From contig CM043700.1 in the NCBI GenBank assembly GCA_023935145.1, forward strand, positions 28,815,001 through 28,879,000: a stretch of DNA of 64,000 nt. The letters are read 5' to 3'. This document shows positions 12,347 through 23,643 of this stretch, piece after piece. Under the pieces are notes generated by a model. That model saw only the letters and a list, made by a program, of their open reading frames with translations, did not search any database and was not told where the DNA came from. The position numbers were made by a program, and so were the translations under genes. The DNA comes from Bretschneidera sinensis (Eukaryota > Streptophyta > Magnoliopsida > Brassicales > Akaniaceae). Positions within the stretch are counted from its first letter, which is position 1; each line of letters starts with the position of its first letter.

Positions 12347-15300
12347 ATGGGCGATGAGAAATCGACGATCGTGATGGCGAATAGAGAGAGAGATCGAGAG
12401 CTTCTCATCCCAGTTGCTGATTCTGTTGACGATAATGCCTCCTCTAAACCCTCTTCCTCCTCCTCCTCCTCTTCTTCACACCACTCAGGCCGCGAGGTAT
12501 CTTTCTTTTGCTTAATTATTTCCTACTCTTTTCTTCTTCTTCTTTTTTTTTTAAAGAAAAAAAAAAAACTCTTTGGATTTCATGTTTCTTTACCTATTTT
12601 ATACTGTATGTTTATATTTGAGATTATTTTATATTTCATTTTCTTAGAACTTCTTGCTAATCCTATTTGACTTGGTTTAATAGAGTTTTGGAAGGTCAAT
12701 TTTGGATTGGAATTTGTAGTTAAGCTTTTAAAGCTGCTTCTATTTTGTTCAGAAATGCAGCTTAATGAGCTTCGACTTTGAACTTACCCTGTGCTTAACG
12801 TTTCCTTTAGTAGATTTGTTTGGTTTCGTGCTTGTTTTCCTTTTCGTTTTACTCGTTTTAACAATTGATCTCGATATGATTGTTTCTCATGGTTGTTTGT
12901 TAAGGGACTGAAATTTGTCGGAAGCTGTAATAGTTAATTTAGGGTTTGTGTGCGCAACCAGCGGAAACCAAACAGCTTGATTTTTGTTTCATGTAGCATT
13001 AGAAGGCCGGAAACCATATTAATGCAACCGGGAGAGAAAATAAAAATCTCTTTCACATGATGTTATTAAATGAAATGTGTGATATTTCAGCGAATCTTAG
13101 ATTATTCGCCTGCAGATATATCTGATTGGATCAGTTTCTTCTGCAAACCATAATTTAATTGTTGGATTTCACCTTTAAGTGTGTGTTTAATCCTGGGACA
13201 TCTAACCAATTTCTTAGTTATCGTTTTCACATCTCATTACTGATGAACATGCACTAATGACAGATAAGAATGTAGCATAGAGAATAAAATTATTTTTTTG
13301 GGTACAATTGAAATTGGTTTTTTGACTGCCAGTTACATTGCCAAGAAGTTAATTGATCTTGAGCAGTCTATAGTGCCGCTCTAATTACTTCATTGAGGTA
13401 GAATGAAAATGATAATTTATCATTTTAGTTTGTCCATACTCCATAGCTATGTGTTTTGTAGGATGTGAAAGTTTGATTGGACTTGTTTTTTTTATAAGTA
13501 AAAATTGATCGGACTTGTTTTGGTGTGGCTCTTTCTAGTTTCATATATTATACTAAGATTTCACTTGATTTCTGTAAAATTCATTATCCAGTGTCTTTTG
13601 ATTGAAACTTCTTTCTCAAGGATAGTAGGTGTTTCTTGATGCAATCAGGTTCAGGTTTTACAAATTGACTGTTTAAGAAAATAGCTGTCAGTGTTTGTGA
13701 GATTTATTCCACTAAAATTCTATACGCTGTACTCCCAAGCGATTTTGATTAAAATTCCTTGCTTGGGGCCAAAAATATTTGTTTTGTAATCATAGAGTTC
13801 CAAATCAAAGATATCACTTAATTCTTTACAGTCTTAGTGCCTATGCATATGTATGCATTTTTTTTTTCAGTTTGTATATTTTCAGTATTTTTCTAACAAA
13901 CTCTGAATGTTTTATTATTTTTTGTAGACTTTTTACAAAGTTGTTAGGAGCTGGGCATCAAAAAAGTTCATGACCGGATGGTGAGCACTTCCTTCTTTTG
14001 TCTTCTCTATTCCATTTAAGTCACGAGCATCGGCAGTATGTTTGCATAGTTTAGATTTAGATGTTAATGAGTGCAGTGTGCTGTTGTTATCTTTCTAAGA
14101 CTCTGTATGTGTATATTTCATTGTAATCTAAATCCTTCATCTTTTTTATATTTTTTGGCTTCGTGCTTTTTATGCTCAATGCTGTTGCTGTAGTTTCTAA
14201 GTCATAATTTTTTTGCAGTGTCATTCTACTTCCAATAGCAATCACTTTCTATATAACATGGTGGTTTATTCACTTTGTGGATGGCTTTTTCTCTCCAATA
14301 TATGCTCAACTTGGAATCGATATTTTTGGTAAGCAGGCTTTTATTTAGCATCATAGTCTTTATATCTTGCACCCCTCCATTGTATAATCAGTTACTTTTG
14401 GGATTGGTGCTGCTAAGACAATATTTTGGATAGACATAAAAAAGAGGCAATATTTTGGATAGAGGTGTAAGTCTACCGATATAGATACGCAACGGAAATT
14501 TAAAATTTTTCTATATCAATAAACTTAATCCCATGAATTTCTCTACAAATATATTATAATGATAATCCATCTCCATACAAGGTTAGAGATTTATACATTT
14601 ATGAAGATTCCAATTGCGATTTTGATGGAGAGCTCACGAGTCGTTCAAGCATTTGTGTATCCACATGAACAACCAAGAACAACTCCAGGATGTCGAACAC
14701 CACGTGAGGAATATGACTAGGGCTGTCTGAATTCCTTGAGTGCTAGCTCTAGGTTTTTTGCAGCATTTTTAGAGAGTCTAAAATCTAATTTTAGTCTCAC
14801 AATATTTGTCTTAGGGTTTCTATCAAATAGAACTTTTATATAGAACCTTTACTTCTAAAAACTTTATGATTTCTAGAATTGCAAACCTTTGGTTTAATTA
14901 ATTCCTATAATTCTCTCTATTAGCCCATTAGTTTTCCTTATTCTTTCCTTATCAAAAAAAGTTTTCCTTATTCCTGCAATTTGCCCAATTGTGTGTGACT
15001 CCTTAGGGTTTAATATTGTGTTGGCAGTAGATCGTAACTTTGACGTAACAATGGGATCCTATCCAATTAATTGAAACTCCTTTTAATTTTATTTCGAATT
15101 AAAACTCATTTTAATTAATTCTTAAGGGCTTCTACAAGTCATGATTGACACCTAGTAGTATGTCATGACTCATGACTATCTAGAAAATATGAATTAATGT
15201 GAATCTTCACGTTGATAGTTATCGTAAAATTCAATCATTCCATTATGCAATGTCCCTGATTAAACCTAAGGGATGGATTTATTGTCAAGCTTTAATTTTT

Positions 15301-18300
15301 TTTATAACCCAGGAACCTCTAAGACCAAGCCCACTACTAGGGGAGGATAGCATGTCTGCCCCTGACACAACCTCCATTGTCAAGCTTTATATGTATCTAG
15401 ATCTCAAGTTCATAACTTAAATGGTGAAATTAGAAAGTCTTTTTTAATTTCCACCCAACCTTGACCTAGAAATTTCCAAGTTATGACTTAATCAAATCAC
15501 ATTGGACATTCTCTCTCATTTATTGAGAGTGATGGATACTCTATTGTGCACTCACATTCCACTATGCATGAGTGGTCATATCCAATAACTACCCTCTTGT
15601 GACCCATGATTAGAATCACATTTTAGGTAGCATCAAAGCCTGATGACCTATGCACAAGATATCCATGGTACCTCAAGTCCACGGATCACTTGTACAACTG
15701 CAACATAAGAACTCCTATTGAGAGCCAATAAAATGTTCATTAGGAATTTCTTAGTCGAGTCAGTTCGGTGTACTTGTTCTCTAACAAGCACCTACATAAC
15801 TTGTTTTAGTGTCTCACACTAATGACCATAATATCAATCATCCCCAACTCCTTGAGAAAACATAGTATGTACTAATATATCTGGATTCACTAATGTCGTT
15901 CTGAGTGATCCTATGTTTAGGAACCTTTAAGAATAAAGCTTAAGGAATACATCCCTCTAGCATGATATCATTAAGGTGCTTATTTCCATTGCTCTTATTC
16001 TACGAGCTTTATCATATAATGCACATGCAGTGATTTGTAATAAACATGATAAATAAGATAATTTTCATTATTAGTATTTTATTGTCAATAAATGAATAAG
16101 ATTAATTACAAGTAATATGTCTCTGAATTTTGTGCCTATGAAATCTTGTCGTCTTGTTGTAATTTTGCGTGCTTTTCGTGGATGAAAATGAGAGGGAACA
16201 ATGATTAATGTTTCATATGCAGCTATAAATTTAATTCTCTATTCATTCACATCTTTTGCCATTATTAGTAAGATCAGAAAGTTCAGTAATGTATATATGT
16301 GGGACTTCTTAAATAATTTCTTATGAAGTTCCTACTTTGTAGGGAGCAAAATTAGATTTATTGAGATTCGCTTCCATGAGAGTTATGTTCTTATATCATT
16401 CTCCTTTGTTGTGGGTTTGTGGTCTAACATATGTATTGATCATTTTCCCTTCAGTAATCTGGGATGGAATAGCATATTGATAAAGCACCCTTACAATCAA
16501 GCTAGAAAATTCATTGGAAGCTCCTTGTTGGCCTATTATGTTCCCTTGTAGTTCTGTGCCATCCTTTTAAAAGAACTCTAATTTGCATTTTATTCAAATA
16601 ATGTTAATGGTTGAATTTGGTTCATCTTCTTTTCGTTCTCTTCAACTAATGTTTCTCAATCAAACGGGTTATAGCTAGAAAAGTTTCAGTTGGGTCATCC
16701 ATTTGTGAGATTGGGAAGTCTTTTTTTATTCCATAAAATGTTATTTACTTCCATTTTGCGCTGGAGTTTTAGCTCCTTTCTCTACACAAAAGTATGAATA
16801 AATATGTCTTGTGAGCAACTGAGTTTCATATCTTTAAAAAATATGCTAATTTGACTAAAACCATACATGTTATGAGGAGAAAGATGTTAAATTATCCATA
16901 ATGCAGATATTTTGTAGAAAATATGGTTTATTCTTTACATGATTGTATCTGCTAGTTGGTTTACTACTTGGCTGATCTAATTGTGTGCTGATTATAAGTT
17001 ACTGAATAAACATCTCCTACGAACTCATTGATATCCACTTGCTTTTAAATCCTGTTCAGGTCTTGGATTTGTTACTTCCATAACATTCATCTTCTTGGTT
17101 GGGGTGTTCATGTCATCATGGTTGGGAGCATCTGTCCTTAGCCTGGGAGAGTGGTTTATCAAGCGGATGCCATTTGTTCGTCATATCTACAATGCCTCCA
17201 AGCAAATCAGTGCTGCCATATCACCAGGTTTGCTTTTGGATGTTTTTCTTCCCCTTATTAAAATGAATGAGTTTAGAGGGGGACAATTTATATCTTTTCT
17301 CTTTTAATCTTTCAGATCAAAACTCACAGGCCTTCAAGGAAGTTGCCATCATAAGGCATCCACGTATTGGTGAATATGCATTTGGGTTCATCACGTCAAC
17401 TGTTGTTCTGCAGGTCTGTAAACCATTTTTATTAGTTCGACTATCTTTATGGCATTACCTTACTTGTATATCTCTACTTTGTGGTCTTCGAAACTATACT
17501 GCTAATGCATCACTTTGTACATGATTCTATGAGCATGCTCATTGCTAGTACGGCCAACTTGTTGGACTCTTATTATCACCTAACAAAATGGTGCTTGTTT
17601 GTTTTAGAATAATCTTGATAGTAGTAGTTTTGCTGTGAATAAGTTCATAACTATTTCACCTCAATCTCATGTGAACATGTTGGTCTTAAAGAAGGAATCA
17701 ATTTAGGGGCAGACATCATAATCCGAAACACGAAAGGTTGTTGACTTGTTGCTAGAAAGTTCAGAGAAGAACATTTTCCGAATCTTTTGTGTGGCAAATG
17801 TGTAAACTTTCTTGCCAGCCAGTAGCCACTGTACATTCATCATGTTCGAATGAGTGGCCCAATATGTTAAATTGTTTTTTTCTGATTTTTTGCTTGTCTT
17901 GCACAACTCCTATGTGGGTGCAGCTTGCATTCCAACTAAAGCTTACAGGCTCGATTCTGTCCTCGACAAACTTCAAAGTCTAATTACCTCTTTCATGCAA
18001 ACTAATGATACCATTGTTCTCTAATTGAATTTTTTTCTTCGTGTATGTGTGTCTATGGAGGTTCATAAATTTTACTTACTATTCTGTATTCTTGTTCTTT
18101 CTTTTGTTTGGAGGGGGGTTCATAAACTATCATGAGAAGGATGCAACCATCGGTGATCTTTGTGAGACATCGGTCCATTGCAGGTTCTCCAGAACTTTAC
18201 TTTTTCCTCCCTAGTTTCAGAATAGGAATTCCCATTTTGACTGAGAAACTTTTCACTGGCTGAAAATTATGTGATTGGTCTTTAGCCTCCCTCCAATTCT

Positions 18301-19204
18301 CTGTGTTCGAGTATAATGTGCTCTCTAGCCTAAGCATTCTTTAAATTTGCCTACAATAATATTGACTTTGAGCTATACTAAATTATTCAGTGGCTTTATT
18401 CTGTATGTTATTTTGAATAGCTTACACCCTAGATTATGGATGCTGGATTTCTTAAGTTCTGGTGCTTGCCCCAGTAAACAATTGTAATTTGCCTTTGTTT
18501 GCTATATGGCTACCATGTTAAATGTTTAGGATGTGATCTATCGAGTTGAAATATCGCATACAATTTAATATCATAATTCTTGTTTTTTATTGCAGAACTA
18601 CTCTAGTGAGGAGGAGCTATGCTGTGTCTATGTTCCCACGAATCATCTTTACATTGGTGATATATTCCTCGTCAATACTATGGACGTTATCAGACCCAAT
18701 CTATCAGTCCGAGAAGGAATAGGTGAGGAATTCATCTTGCTATATTTTTCTAAAAATGCTTTAGGCAAAAGAGGAATCCTTGTCACTCATCTTTTTAGTT
18801 ATTCTCAGCTCGGTAGGACTTAGTTGCCTTTGTGGTATTTGGACCTTTTTTTGGAAGTCTGTCTTGATTAAGGGAATCAGACTGCTTTGCCCATTTCACA
18901 ACATACGGGGGCTATTTGAAATTGAAGATGTCTTCTTACATGACAATGAGTTGGTTCATTTAGAAAAATAAAAGTTCCCTTCATAATAGGTATCCAATGA
19001 ATTTATAAATTGCAGAAATGAAGGGAATAAAACAAATAGAAATTTTACCTATCTCTATTGACACCTATGTTGTATTTAAACTTGAGTTTCAAGATCTGTC
19101 ATTTGTTGTCCATTGCAGAAATCGTTGTGTCTGGGGGCATGTCAATGCCACAGATCCTGTCAACGCTGGATTCACGTCTGACATTGGATAGAAGTAGTGT
19201 CTGA
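12347..19204 (+). CDS. LIKE-COV membrane protein (DUF502 family)
   Basis: Seven exons fit in phase: 12347-12496, 13928-13980, 14219-14328, 17060-17227, 17316-17413, 18596-18722 and 19119-19204, giving 263 aa, the usual family length. A disordered N-terminus with a poly-Ser run (a TCC repeat) is followed by KKFMTGC. Next come one transmembrane helix (ILLPIAITFYITWWFIHF), the FSPIYAQLGIDIFG motif, and a second helix (VTSITFIFLVGVFMSSWLG). The soluble part carries FKEVAIIRHPRIGEYAFGF and VYVPTNHLYIGDIFLV. Arabidopsis COV1 and its LCV paralogues are Golgi/TGN membrane proteins needed for vascular patterning and vacuolar sorting. Intron 3 is swollen to 2.7 kb by an LTR insertion. The gene looks intact. 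Confidence 0.93.
14455..16128 (-). mobile_element. Probable copia solo LTR in antisense inside COV-like intron 3
   Basis: About 1.6 kb of non-coding sequence whose reverse complement resembles a plant copia LTR. It has a start region rich in AATTCAGAGACATATTAC and TTGTAATTAAT, internal phrases such as aagtccacggatcacttgtac, and a far end like GCGTATCTATATCGGTAGA. No pol sequence or second LTR is present. The ends are approximate and no clean target duplication was found. A 15-base direct repeat (caatattttggatag) lies at 14419 and 14448, near the left edge. Confidence 0.45.
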
Positions 19205-19826
19205 CAGAAGCTGAGTTTGAAGAACATAGTTGTAGAGTTGTTTATTTATTGTTTTCTATTTTCAGGTCCAGATATTTGAATGGCTACAGAGTCAGTGTGT
19301 TGGGATTTGATTATAAATTTTGATGAAAGTATCAGATCCTAATGGCATATGTAACATTTATTCCCATTTAGAATGTAGAATTTAGTGTTTGCTTGGAAAT
19401 ATAGTTTGGTTGATTATATACAGGAAGGTAGGCTGTTTGGCACCAGATAGTGTTGTTCTCTTATTCCCTACTGTTAGAATGAGTTTCGTTTCTGTACTGT
19501 GTTTTTTCTGTTCTCTCGTTGAACCTGTCCTTCTTAACATTATCAATCAGACTTGGTTTTATTTTTGTAGATTAGAGGTGGTGTCATAGGTGTTTTGGTT
19601 GTTTTGCATGCTTCTTCTGGTCTTCTTGCCTGTGAGATCAGATATGAAGGGTGTCATTTAAGAAGGAAACCCTCTTAAAATGTGATAACGCAAGGATAGT
19701 TGCGCTACTTAGAGTACTCGTTCTCTCGTTCTTCTATTTAATTATTGGGCGATTTTATACGGACAATCTCAAAACATTCATTTGATACACCCTGAAAATT
19801 TGTTTAGTATTTTCCATTCAAGTCTT
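19205..19826 (+). other. 3' UTR and downstream flank of the COV-like gene
   Basis: Sequence downstream of the TGA stop at 19202. It is T-rich and moderately AT-rich, compatible with a 3' UTR extending to roughly 19650. The ORF at 19389-19589 has no similarity I recognise. Confidence 0.4.
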
Positions 19827-19829
19827 TTA

Positions 19830-20372
19830 TGGCATGTTTAGGTAATATTTTTTTGTTTTTAGTTTTCGAAAATGAAAACTGAAAACAGTTTTTTGAAAAA
19901 AACAGTTTTCTAAAGAAAACATGTTAGGATAATTGTAACTCGAAAACTGTTTTCAAAACAGAAAACAATAAAATGTTGTTTGGATAATCTTATTTCGAAA
20001 ACTGTTTTGATATACCTTATAATTATTTTTAGTTTTGAGTTTAAATTTAAATTTTATATTAATTTTATTTATCATATTCACTGAATATTTAAAAATAATC
20101 AATATTATTTTATTTTTAAAATTTTTATATATTATGGAGGAAGAATAAAATAAAGAAGTGAATATTGATTTTAATGTTATTTTTCGAAAATTATATTAGA
20201 AAATACCAATTTGAAATTTTCAAAAAACAGTTTTTGAAAACTAATTTTTTAAAAACTGTTTTAGAAAATTGCTTTTGAAAACTTTTTGTCAAACATAAAA
20301 AAGAGTTTTTGAAAACTGTTTTCAGATTTTGTTTTCGAAAATAGTTTTCAAAAATTATTTCGAAACATAGCC
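19830..20372. mobile_element. MITE-like element rich in GTTTTC/GAAAAC
   Basis: The left end (TGGCATGTTTAGG) and the reverse complement of the right end (AGGCTATGTTTCG) form imperfect terminal inverted repeats. The repeats continue as GAAAAC/GTTTTC blocks on both sides. TTA flanks both ends (19827-19829 and 20373-20375), as expected for a PIF/Harbinger target duplication. No ORF is present. The TIRs are weak, so a hAT-like MITE remains possible. Confidence 0.5.
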
Positions 20373-21024
20373 TTAGTGTTTTGTGTGTTTGTCCAACAAA
20401 ATTTTTTTATTATGAAAACATTTTCGATTTTTCTTATCAGGTGGTTTTCAGTTTGATTAAAGCTCTTTGTTTTAAATGATTTTCAAATGAAATTATGAAA
20501 TTTTAATTTTTTTTATTTGATTTAAGTTTGAAAAAAATAAAATAAAGAGAGTTTTAATGATATAGTATGTGAATTTTTTTTAAGAAAGTTCTTTTACAGA
20601 AAAAGAATATTTTACGTTAACTTGTAAAATAATTTAAGGTGAAAAGCTTCATAAAACATTTTTTTTATAACGATCTTTTTTTTATGTAAACTAATTTTTG
20701 ATATAAAACACGTCACACTTAATCAAATATATTCAAATATTAGTTTACATGAATATTTTTTTCACCCACACTTATACGGTGAAACGAACGGAACATAAAG
20801 TTCAAAAAAAGAAAAGAGGTTTACAGAAGTAGCGTGGACCCAAGTTCAGAAGATCAAACCACCACCAGCTAGCTTGTGTGTCAAACGTACAACCGAAAAA
20901 AGACATAATCTTAAAAAAAAAAAAAACTCCTCCGTCGATCTCATGATACATGGGCATCATACGTGGGTGCATCTTAAGAAACCCGCAACCTCGCGTATTG
21001 TAACAGATTTCCTCAATCCAAATA
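20373..21024. other. AT-rich flank upstream of the snoRNA unit
   Basis: AT-rich sequence with homopolymers, becoming more balanced after about 20810. I see no gene. The short ORF at 20874-21074 runs into the snoRNA promoter and is not credible. Confidence 0.4.
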
Positions 21025-21074
21025 AAACCCTAATTGCGCCTCAAACCCTAGCTCCCATTCGCTTCTCTATATAA
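21025..21074 (+). promoter_or_regulatory. Promoter of snoRNA cluster: two telo-boxes and a TATA box
   Basis: Two exact AAACCCTA telo-boxes lie at 21025-21032 and 21043-21050. TATATAA follows at 21068-21074. Telo-box plus TATA is the known promoter layout of plant polycistronic snoRNA and ribosome-biogenesis genes transcribed by polymerase II. No snRNA-type USE (RTCCCACATCG) was seen. Transcription should start near 21100, upstream of three snoRNAs. Confidence 0.75.
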
Positions 21075-21267
21075 GTACCACCAAACCTGTTGCATCTGCC
21101 GAATGGTAGAGAGGGCTTCACTCCTCAGTATTTTATAGGGATTGGCTGTGTCTTGTTCATTTTCCAGGGTTTTGCCGTTTCCGTGGAATATTCAATATTG
21201 TATCTCCTTTAAATCTCTCTGAAAATTGGTTTTGGGCGTTGAAGTTGTTTTTATCGGAGTGTCTAAA

Positions 21268-21384
21268 AGAGGGGACGATGACGATTCAATGTGAAAGGTC
21301 TCGTTCGTCGTAATTGGCTTGTATTTATTATTAGCCTTGCCGACCATCCTGTTATATCACCACCCATATTCTGAGTCCCCCTCT
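21268..21384 (+). ncRNA. Box C/D-like snoRNA with 18S rRNA complementarity
   Basis: A terminal stem pairs AGAGGGGAC (21268-21276) with GTCCCCCTCT (21375-21384), with one bulged base. Box C is ATGACGA (21278-21284, one mismatch to RUGAUGA) and box D is CTGA (21371-21374). Thirteen bases at 21296-21308 (AGGTCTCGTTCGT) are an exact complement, from memory, of 18S rRNA ACGAACGAGACCT. The D' box after it is not clear, so I do not assign the methylated base. I recognise no rRNA target for the guide before box D (about 21355-21370). Confidence 0.65.
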
Positions 21385-21454
21385 TATTTTTACTTTCGAT
21401 GTGTTTTTTCATATTGATTTTTGTATGATCTCTCTCTCTCTTTTCGTTTCTTCT

Positions 21455-21543
21455 TTGGCCGATGATTTAAATCATTTTATTAAAGACAAGCATATGTCTG
21501 AATCAATCTGTGTTGATTATTCTAATCTTCTCTATGAGGCCGA
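21455..21543 (+). ncRNA. U27: Box C/D snoRNA, U27/snR74 type (18S A28)
   Basis: AGACAAGCATATG (21484-21496) is complementary to the 18S 5' region CATATGCTTGTCT. It is followed one base later by a perfect CTGA (21498-21501) acting as box D'. Counting five bases upstream of CTGA places the target opposite A28 of 18S, the site known for yeast snR74 and human U27. A terminal stem pairs TTGGCC (21455-21460) with GGCCGA (21538-21543). Box C (only GATGA is clear, 21461-21465) and terminal box D (ATGA, 21534-21537) are degenerate. Confidence 0.78.
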
Positions 21544-21626
21544 TTATTCTAGTAGTATTTACCCTTCTTTTTATGGATCTCATAACTCGTTTGATTAAAT
21601 TGTTTTGTAGGAGAGATAAAAGACAG

Positions 21627-21716
21627 AGGGTCATGTGATGATTGTTAGCATAGTTCACATGATATAATCTATGTGATTAAACATCTACACGTCTTTCGCT
21701 CCTATCTGATGACCCT
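21627..21716 (+). ncRNA. U80: Box C/D snoRNA, U80/snR60 type, double guide for 25S rRNA
   Basis: A perfect 7-bp terminal stem (AGGGTCA 21627-21633 with TGACCCT 21710-21716) encloses a perfect box C GTGATGA (21635-21641) and box D CTGA (21706-21709). The guide at 21692-21705, abutting box D, pairs with 25S AUAGGGGCGAAAGA (14 pairs, one G-U) and selects the G known as yeast Gm908. The guide GCATAGTTCAC (21648-21658) before D' ATGA pairs with GUGAACUAUGC and selects yeast Am817. Yeast snR60 serves exactly this pair of sites. A C'-like GTGATTA lies near 21673. rRNA sequences are from memory. Confidence 0.88.
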
Positions 21717-21767
21717 TTCAATTTTTCTCATTATGTTGTTATTTCTGGGTTTTTGGTGTCTGGCACG

Positions 21768-21815
21768 AAGCATTTGTAATCCAAATACTTTAAGCAAATC
21801 TGATTACAAACGCTT
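21768..21815 (+). other. Stem-loop downstream of snoRNA cluster
   Basis: Fourteen-base arms (21768-21781 and 21802-21815) pair with a single A-C mismatch around a 20-base loop. It lies just after the U80-type snoRNA and could be part of a further snoRNA (for instance one H/ACA hairpin) or a transcript-end structure. I found no ACA box in the right place, so no RNA class is assigned. Confidence 0.35.
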
Positions 21816-23128
21816 TAACGTTGTCGATTGGCTTATGATTAAATGACTTTTTTTTAAGACGAACATACGTCTGTAATTTTTTTGTTGGCAAATTTCCTTT
21901 TGAGGCCTCCTTGCTACTAGTAAGTCTTTTACTAGGAGTACTGCTTGTTTGATACCTTGATTATTTCTGATCATTCTATGGTTTAAGTTTCACAAGGTCC
22001 TCAAATTAGCCAAACTTGATTAGTACCACAGTATCAACTTATGTGACACCTAAACAGTTGGAAGCCCTGTGCATCCGGTGGGTCGAATGTGTTTTGTATA
22101 CTGTATGATTTTGTGTGTTTTGTATAAATTTAATAATTGATTTAAGAATAGATCCAAATCCTTTGTCGAATTTCTCTAGGGCATTTTCTTTGTAAGAGGT
22201 AAAGCTTTGTCAATCAAGCTCCTTTGAAAATTGCTCACACTCCTCGGCCTCTAGTTTGTGCACTGCATTTGAAAAATCCAACTAATCATAATAAGTTTGC
22301 GTTTGGTATTGATTTAGCAACCCCAAAAATATGTTGCACTTAGCAGAAAGTTAGCATTTTGGAGAAGCAGGGGTCTCCAAGCATTTGGTTAAGTGCTCTG
22401 GCTTTAAGCAAATGTATAATTAATGAATAATATTAGAACTCAAGCAAACAAAGTTCCTTTCAAAGTCTCCTATTCCATCCAAGTGATAAGGGAAAACAAA
22501 GTTCTTTAAGAAGGTAGTAGTATCAGATTTTTGCTCCTTTAACAAACTAGATGTGGTTATCATTATTAAGAAAAAAATTCAAATTAGATTTCATTTTTTG
22601 CGTATAAAATTGATTTTATTGTTATATTTCGTTTTTGGTACAATTAGTAATTATTAATAAATGATTTACTTTGTTGGTAAAATTATTGATTTTTGCTAAT
22701 GCCATAATTACATTTTTATTCCCGTTAATTAATAAATATCAAAATATTTATTGTAGTGTGTGGAAACAATTCAAAGATATTACTGAATTTAATAAAAATT
22801 ACTGAATTTAATAAAAATTTAAATTTATTTGCATGTTTTATTTAATATATAATAATTCATAAATCTAAATTTCTGGAGCATGTCTACTTCTTTATTAAGT
22901 TCATTTTATAGTTTTGCAGCACCTTTAAAATTTATAGTTACTAAACACTGAAAAGATTGTTTGCCAAACACTAAATTGTCTTTTATCAATAGCATGAAAA
23001 TTGTGTTGTTCCTTGTATATAAAATTATATTTAGACATAAAACAATCGTTTATTTTAAGATGTTTCGCCTTCTTTTATCAGTGAAGTGGTTTTCATGATT
23101 GCCTCACTTTTAGAATGTTTCAAAATAG
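21816..23128. other. AT-rich intergenic region, no gene seen
   Basis: Contains a short stem-loop near 21915-21940 (CTAGTAA paired with TTACTAG), A/T runs and a direct repeat of tactgaatttaataaaaatt near 22780. No coding similarity is visible. Confidence 0.5.
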
Positions 23129-23643
23129 TGTTGGGAAAATTATAAAAACTGTGACTTTGAGATGTGTATTACTGTAAGATTTTATTTGTCTTTATTTAAT
23201 TAGTCTGGCATAATCAAAATTTTTAGGAATCTTTAAGAGTAAAATTATAAAATTTTGTTTTAGATTTTTGTTCTGAAACAATGAAAAAAAGTGATCGTTT
23301 TTTCATAGAGAAAATAAAAGAAATTAGAAGAATTAAAAAAAAAAAGTGTTAATAATTTATTTTGGAAGTTAATAGAAATATTTATAGATTTATTTTTGAA
23401 CTTGTTTGAAAATAAAGAATAATCATTTAAAAACGTAATTATTTAAAGAGAACTTTTTGAAAAGTTATGGTTGTTGAAATTCAAATTTAAAATTTTCGAA
23501 TATTTAGTTAATGTTTTTTTATTTGGTCAACGTTTAAAACTACAAAGTATTAAGTGTTTGGTATTCAGTCGAAAAAACAGACTGTAACTCTTATCCTTTT
23601 TTCAGTCGATAAAATCTTGTTTTTTACAATAAAACTTCCAACA
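23129..23643 (-). repeat. LTR of antisense Ty1/copia element
   Basis: The outer end TGTTGG (23129) and inner CCAACA (23638-23643) match the terminal TGTTGG...CCAACA of the neighbouring plus-strand LTRs when read on the minus strand. The order of blocks is the same as in the LTR at 25866-26521, but the sequence is more diverged. It is the 3' LTR of the minus-strand element; its 5' partner is missing. Confidence 0.75.
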
